Shown: in pieces, positions 16,373-23,241 of the stretch
Layout: every line of letters starts with the position of its first letter
Position numbering within the stretch: position 1 is the stretch's first letter
DNA from: Kitasatospora sp. SolWspMP-SS2h
GTDB taxonomy: Bacteria; Actinomycetota; Actinomycetes; Streptomycetales; Streptomycetaceae
Assembly (NCBI RefSeq): GCF_003259315.1
Contig: NZ_QLLT01000004.1
Location: 62,001 to 126,000 of the forward strand
DNA length: 64,000 nucleotides
Direction: 5' to 3'
Notes under the pieces: generated by a model
What the model saw: only the letters and a program-made list of their open reading frames with translations
Database searches by the model: none
What the model was told of the DNA's origin: nothing
Translations under genes and position numbers: made by a program

Positions 16373-16879
16373 ATGGAGATCCGCACCACCGGCTTCGGAC
16401 ACCCCGACGCCCAGCAACTCGCCGCCGAGGTCCAGCAGGAGTACGTCCGCAGGTACGGCGACGGCGACCAGACCGCCATCCACACCGACCACTTCGACCC
16501 GCCCGCCGGGCTGTTCGTGATCGGCTACCAGGACGGGCGGCCGGTGGCCTGCGGCGGCTGGCGGGCCAAGGAGCGGGACGCGGACGGGCTGCGCGACGGC
16601 GACGCCGAACTCAAGCGGATGTACGTCGTCCCCGACGCCCGCGGCCGGGGCCACGCCCGCGCGGTGCTGCGCCACCTGGAGGCCGCCGCGGTCGCCGCCG
16701 GGCGGACCCGGCTGGTGCTGGAGACCGGCACCCTCCAACCGGAGGCGATCGCGCTCTACACCTCCGAGGGCTACGCCGAGATCCGCAAGTTCGGCTACTA
16801 CAAGGACCACGAGCAGAGCGTCTGCATGGGCAAGGAGCTGGCCGCCGTCCCCGTGGCGCAGCCCGCTGACGTGCGGTAG
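16373..16879 (+). CDS. GNAT family N-acetyltransferase
   Basis: A 168-residue acetyltransferase. The GNAT core shows ELKRMYVVPDARGRGHARAVLRHLE, with the acetyl-CoA binding (Q/R)xxGxG/A variant RGRGHA, then LVLETGTLQPEAIALYTSEGY and CMGKEL. The acceptor is unknown. A TACCCT at 16359-16364 lies 8 nt before the ATG at 16373, so the mRNA is probably leaderless; no ribosome-binding site is present. The next gene on this strand, the xylanase, starts 254 bp downstream with its own regulatory palindrome. Confidence 0.88.
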   Translation: MEIRTTGFGHPDAQQLAAEVQQEYVRRYGDGDQTAIHTDHFDPPAGLFVIGYQDGRPVACGGWRAKERDADGLRDGDAELKRMYVVPDARGRGHARAVLRHLEAAAVAAGRTRLVLETGTLQPEAIALYTSEGYAEIRKFGYYKDHEQSVCMGKELAAVPVAQPADVR

Positions 16880-17011
16880 CTGTAACTTTCTTGCCGGCGG
16901 GGCCGGTCGGGGCGTCCGCGGAGCCGGGGGTCGGCGCCGCGGCCGCCGCGTCGTTTCCGGCCCCCGCCGCAGGTCGGGGCGGTGGGCGTCGAAGGACGGT
17001 CGAACGTCCGT

Positions 17012-17022
17012 CGAAATTTTCG
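17012..17022. promoter_or_regulatory. xylanase operator-like palindrome
   Basis: CGAAA-T-TTTCG is a perfect 11-bp palindrome 112 bp before the xylanase start. It matches the CGAA-N-TTCG type described for streptomycete xylanase promoters. Two further TCGAA motifs (16988-17003 region) precede it, so a multi-site operator is possible. Confidence 0.6.
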
Positions 17023-17133
17023 GAGTCGGCCTGGCGGTGGCCGGTTGCGGCCGGCCCCGGCGCTCCGTTGCCGGGGCCGCGCGGGCCGCCGTACGGTCCG
17101 TGCACCCCACCCACCCCCCGGAAGGGACCCACC

Positions 17134-18609
17134 ATGGCTGCACAGTTGCGCGCAGCTCGCCGGCCCGGGCGCGCCCTCGCGGCGCTGGCCCTCGCCGCCG
17201 CCGGCGGACTGCTGGCCGCCGCCACCGTCGGCAGCGGACCGGCCGGCGCCGCGGGCACCACCCTGCGCGACCTCGCCGAGGCCAAGGGCGGCTACTTCGG
17301 CACCGCCCTGACCCAGTCCAACCTGAACAGCTCCACCATCACGGCGATCGCCGGCACCCAGTTCGACATGGTCACCCCCGGCAACGAGATGAAGTGGGAC
17401 ACCACCGAACCCTCCGCCGGGAACTTCAACTTCGGCCCCGGCGACCAGATCGTCTCCTTCGCCAAGGCCCACAGCATGCGGGTGCGCGGCCACACCCTGG
17501 TCTGGCACAGCCAACTGCCCGGCTGGGTCAGCAGCCTGCCCACCGCCCAGGTGAAGGCCGCGATGGAGAACCACATCACCACCGAGGCCACCCACTACAA
17601 GGGCCAGGTCTACTCCTGGGACGTCGTCAACGAGCCGTTCAACGAGGACGGCACGCTGCGCACCGACGCCTTCACCAACGCGATGGGCTCCGGCTACATC
17701 GCCGACGCGCTGCGCACCGCGCGCGCCGCCGACCCGAACGCCAAGCTCTACCTGAACGACTACAACATCGAGGGCCTGGGCGCGAAGAGCGACGGCATGT
17801 ACCAGCTGGTCTCCTCGCTCAAGCAGCAGGGCGTGCCGATCGACGGCGTCGGCTTCGAGAGCCACTTCATCGTCGGCCAGGTCCCCGGCACCCTCAAGGC
17901 CAACATCCAGCGCTTCACCGCGCTCGGCGTGAACGTCGCCATCACCGAGCTGGACGACCGGATGCCCGTCCCGGCCAGCGCCGCGAACCTCGCCCAGCAG
18001 GCCACCGACTACGCCAACGTGGTCAACTCCTGCCTGGCGGTGCCCGGTTGCGTCGGCGTCTCGCAGTGGGGCGTGGGCGACCCGGACTCGTGGATCCCGG
18101 ACTTCTTCTCCGGCTACGGCGCGGCCACCATGTACGACAACAACTACCAGCCGAAGGCCGCCTACAACGCGGTGGTGACGGCGCTCGGCGGCAGCACCTC
18201 CTCGCCGTCCCCGTCCTCCTCGCCGTCCTCCTCCGCCTCGCCCTCGCCGTCCTCGTCGCCCTCCTCCTCGCCGTCGGTGCCGCCGACCGGCGCGGCCTGC
18301 AAGGTCAGCGTCCAGGTCAGCGCCTGGAACACCGGCCTCACCGAGAACGTCACGATCACCAACACCGGCGGCAGCGCCGTGAACGGCTGGAAGCTGGCCT
18401 TCACGCTGCCCGGCGGGCAGAGCGTCACCAACGCCTGGAACGCCACCGTCAGCCCGGCCACCGGCCAGGTCGGTGCGAGCAACCTGGCGTACAACGCGGC
18501 GATCCCGGCCGGGGGCTCCACCACCTTCGGCTTCCAGGCCAACCACACCGGCAACGCCGCCGCGGCGAGCGGCTTCGCCCTCAACGGGGTGGCCTGCGCG
18601 GCCGGTTGA
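17134..18609 (+). CDS. secreted endo-1,4-beta-xylanase, GH10 plus CBM2
   Basis: A 491-residue extracellular enzyme that cleaves internal beta-1,4-xylosidic bonds. A twin-arginine-poor but basic signal peptide (residues 1 to about 41, ending GPAGAAG) precedes a GH10 catalytic domain (about 42-350). The acid/base Glu167 is in WDVVNEPF and the nucleophile Glu272 in ITELDDR. A Pro/Ser linker (about 352-385) leads to a C-terminal CBM2 (ACKVSVQVSAWNTGLTENVTI through GFALNGVACAAG) with its terminal cysteine pair. ATG at 17134 with GGAAGGG upstream. Likely repressed through the upstream palindrome and induced by xylo-oligosaccharides. Confidence 0.95.
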   Translation: MAAQLRAARRPGRALAALALAAAGGLLAAATVGSGPAGAAGTTLRDLAEAKGGYFGTALTQSNLNSSTITAIAGTQFDMVTPGNEMKWDTTEPSAGNFNFGPGDQIVSFAKAHSMRVRGHTLVWHSQLPGWVSSLPTAQVKAAMENHITTEATHYKGQVYSWDVVNEPFNEDGTLRTDAFTNAMGSGYIADALRTARAADPNAKLYLNDYNIEGLGAKSDGMYQLVSSLKQQGVPIDGVGFESHFIVGQVPGTLKANIQRFTALGVNVAITELDDRMPVPASAANLAQQATDYANVVNSCLAVPGCVGVSQWGVGDPDSWIPDFFSGYGAATMYDNNYQPKAAYNAVVTALGGSTSSPSPSSSPSSSASPSPSSSPSSSPSVPPTGAACKVSVQVSAWNTGLTENVTITNTGGSAVNGWKLAFTLPGGQSVTNAWNATVSPATGQVGASNLAYNAAIPAGGSTTFGFQANHTGNAAAASGFALNGVACAAG

Positions 18610-19012
18610 GCCGGACGGCCGTCCGGACGGTTCGGGCCTGCCGGGCTGAGTCCACCGGGCTGAGCCGGACGGGTCGAGCCGGACCAGCCGAGCCGGGTGC
18701 GCCGATCATCCGGGCGGGACCGGGTCGGTCGGCCCAGGGCCGGGCGGGGCCGGGGCGACCGATTCAGGCCGGGCGCCGTGCGGGCGGCGACCGGTGGCGC
18801 GGTGGGGGCGGTGCGGCGCCCCCACCGCGCCCTTGTGCGTCCGGGCACCGCCCGCACACGGCGGGGCGCGCCGGTGCCTTCCGGTGCGGGCCGGTGCAGG
18901 CGGGTGCAGGCGGGTGCGTGTCGGTACGGGCCGGTGCGTGTCGGTGCGGGCCGGTGCGTGTCGGGCGAAAATGCCTGGCGGCGGACGGTGCGGTGGGGCA
19001 GGGTGGCGGGTG
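18610..19012. repeat. intergenic region with GC-rich tandem repeats
   Basis: This 403-bp gap holds no gene. It contains CCGGGCTGAG/CCGGACGG-type degenerate repeats (18610-18700) and a tandem block at 18881-18966 built on about 20-bp units of the form GGGCCGGTGCGTGTCGGTGC. The reading frames running through it are shadows. The last 45 bp before 19013 probably hold the promoter of the nucleotidyltransferase gene. Confidence 0.6.
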
Positions 19013-19897
19013 ATGACGAACCAGGGCGCAGGTGCGGCGGCGGCGGAACGGGACGAGGGCAAGGACGGGCCCGGGCCCGGGCTCGGGCGGATCGCGGAGC
19101 GGCTGGCGCGGGTCGGCGGGGTGGTCGGGGTCTGCCTCGGCGGCAGCCGGGCGCGCGGCACGCACACCGCCGGGTCCGACTACGACCTCGGCCTGTACTA
19201 CCGCCCCGGGCGGCTCGACACCGGCGCGCTGCGGGAGTTGGCCGCCGAGCTGTGCGGCCGTCCGGTGGAGGTGGCCGAGCCCGGCGGCTGGGGCCCCTGG
19301 GTGGACGGCGGCGCCTGGCTGGACATCGGCCCGGCACGGGTCGACTGGATCTACCGGGACGTCGAGCGCGTCCGCCACTACGCGGCCGAGGCCCGCCGGG
19401 GCCGGTACGTCTCCGGCCAGCAGCCCGGGCACCCGTACGGCGTGCCGTCCTACGCGTACGTCGGCGAGCTGGCGCTGGCCCGGGTGCTGGCCGACCCGGC
19501 GGGGGAGCTGGCCGCGCTACGGGGCGAAACCCCTTTTTTCCCGGCCGAGTTGACGCGGACGCTGGAGGCCGACGCGGCCTGGGAGGTGCCGTTCGTGCTG
19601 GCCAACGCGCGCAAGGGCGCGGGCCGGGGGGACGCCGGGTACGTCGCGGGCTGCCTGTTCCGGGCCGTCGGCCTGCTGGTGCACGCGCTGCACGCGCGGG
19701 CCGGGCGGTGGCTGGTCAACGAGAAGGGCGCGATCGCCTCGGCCGGTCGACTGCCCTGCGCTCCACCGGAGTTCGAGCGGTGCGCGCAGGAGCTGTTCGC
19801 CGCCGGCGGTACCGACCCGGCGAGCCTGGCGGCGCTGCTGGACCGGGCGGAGGAGCTGGCCGGCGAGGTGCTGGCCGGAGCGGGAGGAGCACCGTGA
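19013..19897 (+). CDS. nucleotidyltransferase-fold protein
   Basis: A 294-residue protein. Near residue 40 it carries the polymerase-beta-type nucleotidyltransferase signature GGSRARGTHTAGSDYDLGLYY (Gly-Ser followed by Asp-x-Asp), then WLDIGPARVDWIYRD with the third acidic residue. The C-terminal part is helical (FPAELTRTLEADAAWEV, GCLFRAVGLLVHALHARAG), like the substrate-binding domain of aminoglycoside adenylyltransferase relatives and HEPN/MNT-type proteins. The substrate is unknown. The start ATG at 19013 has GGCGGG upstream. It overlaps the following acetyltransferase by GTGA, so the two are co-translated. Confidence 0.8.
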   Translation: MTNQGAGAAAAERDEGKDGPGPGLGRIAERLARVGGVVGVCLGGSRARGTHTAGSDYDLGLYYRPGRLDTGALRELAAELCGRPVEVAEPGGWGPWVDGGAWLDIGPARVDWIYRDVERVRHYAAEARRGRYVSGQQPGHPYGVPSYAYVGELALARVLADPAGELAALRGETPFFPAELTRTLEADAAWEVPFVLANARKGAGRGDAGYVAGCLFRAVGLLVHALHARAGRWLVNEKGAIASAGRLPCAPPEFERCAQELFAAGGTDPASLAALLDRAEELAGEVLAGAGGAP

Positions 19898-20430
19898 CCG
19901 TGACCGAACTGACCACGCCCAGGCTGCTGTTGCGCCAGTGGCGGGACGGCGACCTGGACCGCTGGGCGGAGCTGAACGCCGACCCAGAGGTGCGCCGGCA
20001 CTTCGGCACCCTGCTCGACCGGGAGCAGGCCGCCGGTTCGCTGGAGCACTTCCGGGCCGAGCTGGCGCGGCGCGGCTGGGGTTGGTGGGCGGTCGAACTC
20101 CGCTCGCAGGGAAGGTTCCTGGGCTTCGCCGGGCTCGACCCGGTGGACGAGGGGATGCCCTTCGACGGGATCGAGGCCGGCTGGCGGCTGCACCGCGACG
20201 CCTGGGGCCACGGCTACGCCACCGAGGCCGCGCGGGCCGTCCTCCGTTACGGCTTCGAGGAGTTGGGGCTGCCCGAGATCCTGGCCGTGATCGCGGCCGG
20301 GAACGCGCCCTCGCGGGCGGTGGCGCGGCGGCTCGGCATGGTGCACGACCCGGCGGCGGACTTCCTCGACCCGAGCGTGCCGCCCGGGCCGCAGCAGCAC
20401 GCGGTGGTGTACCGGCTGGCCAGGAGCTGA
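19894..20430 (+). CDS. GNAT acetyltransferase, RimJ/RimL type
   Basis: A 178-residue acetyltransferase. TPRLLLRQWRDGDLDRWAEL at the N-terminus and GWRLHRDAWGHGYATEAARAV and NAPSRAVARRLGMVHD in the core are typical of the RimJ/RimL branch. It may acetylate a protein N-terminus or a small amine. GTG at 19894 overlaps the stop of the nucleotidyltransferase (GTGA) and has GGGAGGAG upstream. The nucleotidyltransferase-acetyltransferase pairing could hint at a drug- or nucleotide-modifying couple; that is inference. Confidence 0.88.
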   Translation: MTVTELTTPRLLLRQWRDGDLDRWAELNADPEVRRHFGTLLDREQAAGSLEHFRAELARRGWGWWAVELRSQGRFLGFAGLDPVDEGMPFDGIEAGWRLHRDAWGHGYATEAARAVLRYGFEELGLPEILAVIAAGNAPSRAVARRLGMVHDPAADFLDPSVPPGPQQHAVVYRLARS

Positions 20431-20437
20431 CTGGGCG

Positions 20438-21244
20438 TCAATTCTTTTGCTGAGAGCGGGATTCGTCCGGCAGTAGCAGGTGGTGGGCGCGGCGCAGCAG
20501 GGCGGTGAAGCGGTCGGGGTCGGTGAGGCTGAGCAGGTGCCCGCCAGGGGTGTGGAAGAGTCGGGCGGGGGCGCCGGAGGTGCGGGCGGCGGTCAGGAAG
20601 ATCCGCTCGTCGGCGCGGAACGGCAGGTCGGAGCGGCCGTTGAGGAAGAGCGTGGGGGTGGTCAGCCGGCCGGCCAGGGCCAGGAAGTCGTGGCGGCGCA
20701 GTTCGGCGACGCCCTGGGTGAGGGCGGGCAGGTGGAAGCCGCCGGACAGCACCGCTTCGGCGGACTCCGGCGGGAGCAGCCGGCGCATCGCCCGGGCCTG
20801 GAGCCGGGCCGAACGCTCCTGCCCCAGGCGGTCGTTCAGCCGTCCGGCGGCGGCGTAGACGGCGGCCTGCGCGCCGCCGGTGCGAGCGGTGCAGCCGTGC
20901 AGGACGAGCGCGGCGAGGTCCGCGGGGTGGCGGACGGCGTGCGCCAGCGAGACGTACCCGCCCAGGGACAGGCCGAGCAGCAGAGGGCGGCGCCCGGTCG
21001 ACTCGTACGCCTCCCGGACGGCGCGGCGGACGGTGGCGACGGCCGCGTCCAGGGTGAACGGGCGGTCGGCGAGGGCGCCGTGGCAGGGCAGGTCGGGGGT
21101 GCTGACTCGGAAGTCGGGGGCGAGGCGGCGGGCGTGCGGGCGCCACATCGCGCCGGACAGCCGGATGCCGTGCACCAGGACCAGCGGGGGAGCGGTGTCG
21201 GGGCCGAACACCGCCAGACCGGGCGCGAGTTGCCGTCCGGTCAC
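20438..21244 (-). CDS. alpha/beta hydrolase
   Basis: A 268-residue protein with the alpha/beta hydrolase fold: the oxyanion segment LVLVHGIRLSGAMWRPH, the nucleophile elbow GLSLGGYVSL (Ser), the acidic residue in LFLNGRSDLPFRADE, and the catalytic His in FHTPGGHLLSLTDP. Substrate unknown. The GTG at 21244 overlaps the stop of the MarR gene (GTGA), so it is the second gene of the marR operon and is likely controlled by it. It ends 8 bp after the convergent GNAT gene with no obvious terminator. Confidence 0.88.
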   Translation of the reverse strand: MTGRQLAPGLAVFGPDTAPPLVLVHGIRLSGAMWRPHARRLAPDFRVSTPDLPCHGALADRPFTLDAAVATVRRAVREAYESTGRRPLLLGLSLGGYVSLAHAVRHPADLAALVLHGCTARTGGAQAAVYAAAGRLNDRLGQERSARLQARAMRRLLPPESAEAVLSGGFHLPALTQGVAELRRHDFLALAGRLTTPTLFLNGRSDLPFRADERIFLTAARTSGAPARLFHTPGGHLLSLTDPDRFTALLRRAHHLLLPDESRSQQKN

Positions 21245-21768
21245 GGCCGGTCCCCGCCGGCGGAGGGCTCCGCCGCGCCCGCCAGCATGTGCTCCTGCAC
21301 CAGGCCCAGCACGTCCGCGGCGCGGCCGAGCCGCTCCGGGGGCGTCGCGCCGAACACCTCGGCGAGCAGGCCGCAGCGGGCGGCCCGGACCGCGTCCAGC
21401 ACCCGGCGGCCCTCCGCGGTGATGGCGATGACGCCGCAGCGGCCGTCGGCCGGGTCGGCGCTGCGGCTGACCAGCGCGTCGGCGCGCAGGCGGCGCAGTT
21501 GCAGCGAGGCCGTCGAGACGTCGATGCGCAGGCACTCGGCGATGTCGGACACCCGCATCGGGCCCGCCGCCGCGAAGTGCTCCAGCAGCCGCAGCGCGCT
21601 GGGCGGCATGTCGCACCCGGCCAGCCGGGCCACCTCGGCGCGGACGTGCCTGCTCTCGCTCCACCGGACCAGCGCGGACAGCGCCGTCTCCAGCCGCGCC
21701 AGCTCCGGCGCGACGGCGGCAGCGGCGGCAGCGGCGGCGGCGGACGACGGGGTGGCTGGTGAGATCAC
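21241..21768 (-). CDS. MarR family transcriptional regulator
   Basis: A 175-residue protein. An Ala-rich N-terminus (SSAAAAAAAAAV) precedes a MarR dimerisation helix and the winged helix: PPSALRLLEHFAAAGPMRVSDIAECLRIDVSTASLQLRRL and the wing DPADGRCGVIAITAEGRRVL. MarR proteins repress nearby genes and release on binding phenolic or other ligands. It is divergent from the SDR gene, with a MarR-type inverted repeat between them, and is translationally coupled to the alpha/beta hydrolase. Confidence 0.93.
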   Translation of the reverse strand: MISPATPSSAAAAAAAAAVAPELARLETALSALVRWSESRHVRAEVARLAGCDMPPSALRLLEHFAAAGPMRVSDIAECLRIDVSTASLQLRRLRADALVSRSADPADGRCGVIAITAEGRRVLDAVRAARCGLLAEVFGATPPERLGRAADVLGLVQEHMLAGAAEPSAGGDRP

Positions 21769-21856
21769 CGGACCAGCCTACCGGGCCCGGCCGCACCCAC
21801 CTGACGCTCCGGCAACTGCGGTACCGAGCAGCACAGTTGTCGTCCCCTCCGGTCGA

Positions 21857-21878
21857 ATGCTTTGATATCTCAAAGCAT
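21857..21878. promoter_or_regulatory. MarR-type operator between marR and SDR genes
   Basis: A perfect inverted repeat ATGCTTTGA-N4-TCAAAGCAT (spacer TATC), AT-rich in a GC-rich background, centred 32 bp before the SDR start and 100 bp before the marR start. Its size and symmetry fit a MarR dimer site able to repress both directions. Confidence 0.8.
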
Positions 21879-21899
21879 TTCCGGGCGTGAAGGGGAACC

Positions 21900-22715
21900 A
21901 TGGCCACCGCAGTGATCACGGGCGGGACGGACGGCATCGGCCGCGCCCTCGCCACCGTCTACCTGGAACGCGGACACCACGTCCTGGTGGTGGGCACCAA
22001 CCCGGCCAAGGGCGCGGCGTTCCGGGCCGAGGCGCACCGGCACGGCGCGGGCGACCGGGCGCACTTCCTGGCGGCCGACCTCAGCCTGGTCGCCGAGAAC
22101 CACCGCCTGATCGACCACGTCACCACCCACCACCCGGCCGTCGACGTCCTGGTGCTCGGCGCCCGCTACCACCGCTCCACCCGGGCCGAGACCGCCGACG
22201 GCCTGGAGGCCAACTTCGCCCTCTTCTACCTCAGCCGCCACCTGCTCTCGCACGGCCTGCTGCCCCGACTCCGGCGCGCCGAACGGCCCGTGGTGCTCAA
22301 CTTCGGCGGCGCCGGACTGACCGGCCCCGTCCGCTGGGACGACCTCCAACTGCGCCACGACTACCCCGGCACCGGAGCCCTCGGCCACAGCGGATCGCTC
22401 TGCGACCTGCTCGCCGCCCACCTGGCTGCCACCCACCCAGACGTCCCCCAACTGGTCAACCACCCCGGCACCGTCGCCACCAGCTTCGCCGGCGAGTACG
22501 ACCCCGCCACCGCCGCCCACGTCGCCCACCTGCGCGCCCACGCCAAGACCCCCGCCCAGGCCGTCGCCCAGATCCTCCCCTACCTCGACGCACCCCCGGC
22601 CCCCCTCACCGCCGTCCTCGAAGGCCACCGCGTCCCCACCGACACCCCGGCCTTCGACCCCGCCGCCGCACTGCGCCTGCACACCGCCACCGAGGAACTC
22701 CTCGCCGCGCTGTGA
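21900..22715 (+). CDS. short-chain dehydrogenase/reductase
   Basis: A 271-residue SDR-fold protein. The nucleotide-binding TxGxxGIG motif is ITGGTDGIGRALATVY, followed by LAADLSLVAEN and VLVLGARYH (NAG equivalent is altered). The usual YxxxK catalytic pair is not obvious: the segment after NFGGAGLTGP reads GTGALGHSGSLCDLLAAHLA, so catalysis may differ from classical SDRs. ATG at 21900 follows GAAGGGGAACC. The operator 22 bp upstream suggests repression by the divergent MarR protein. Confidence 0.85.
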   Translation: MATAVITGGTDGIGRALATVYLERGHHVLVVGTNPAKGAAFRAEAHRHGAGDRAHFLAADLSLVAENHRLIDHVTTHHPAVDVLVLGARYHRSTRAETADGLEANFALFYLSRHLLSHGLLPRLRRAERPVVLNFGGAGLTGPVRWDDLQLRHDYPGTGALGHSGSLCDLLAAHLAATHPDVPQLVNHPGTVATSFAGEYDPATAAHVAHLRAHAKTPAQAVAQILPYLDAPPAPLTAVLEGHRVPTDTPAFDPAAALRLHTATEELLAAL

Positions 22716-22747
22716 ACGGCCGCCGGGGCCACTGCCACGCTGGTGCG

Positions 22748-23017
22748 ATGGATCACCGCGAGACGGCCGCCCGGTGCTCCCCACCGCCGGCCATGTGCGC
22801 CGAGGGGGTCCTGCCGGCCGACCCGGACGGGATCGGAGCGGCGCTCCAGCGAGAGGCGCGGTCGCGACTGGCCGCCGGCCCGCCCCCGGCCCCGGCCGTC
22901 GCGCTGGAGGACCGGCGGTACGCGCCCACCGACACGCTGGACGGCCTGCGCGGCTGCACCGACCCGGAAGGCCCGGGCCGCTTCACCGCCGCGGTCGAGG
23001 AGGACCTGGACCGGTAG
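22748..23017 (+). CDS. hypothetical small protein, weakly supported
   Basis: A frame of 89 residues from the ATG at 22748 to TAG at 23015-23017, with good GC3 bias in its second half (VALEDRRYAPTDTLDGLRGCTDPEGPGRFTAAVEEDLDR). I recognise no family. It might be a real small gene or the remnant of one. The rest of the 526-bp stretch to the SARP gene (23018-23241) carries no supported gene; a minus-strand frame from 23221 is open but has no recognisable domain. Confidence 0.25.
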   Translation: MDHRETAARCSPPPAMCAEGVLPADPDGIGAALQREARSRLAAGPPPAPAVALEDRRYAPTDTLDGLRGCTDPEGPGRFTAAVEEDLDR

Positions 23018-23241
23018 GAGGTCCTGGACCGGGTCGGTGGCCCACTGGGGGCCGGGTGCGCCCGAGGACGACCCCGCCCGGCCCGTGACGCGGCCCACGC
23101 TCCGGGAGGGGAGTTCAACCGTCCCGGCCGTCCGCCGCCCCTCCGGGACCGTGGTCTCCAGGAACAGGACCGGTCCGGCCACGTCGGACACGGTGGCGGC
23201 CCCGGGGTCCGTGTCGACCACTGCCGGGGCAGGTCTCGGGG

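Noticed and set aside
18881..18966. CRISPR-like array
   Set aside because: The units are contiguous with no unique spacers and no cas genes are nearby; it is a simple tandem repeat.
22580..23221. Minus-strand 213-codon frame between the SDR and SARP genes
   Set aside because: No recognisable domain, and it runs antisense into the 3' end of the SDR gene.
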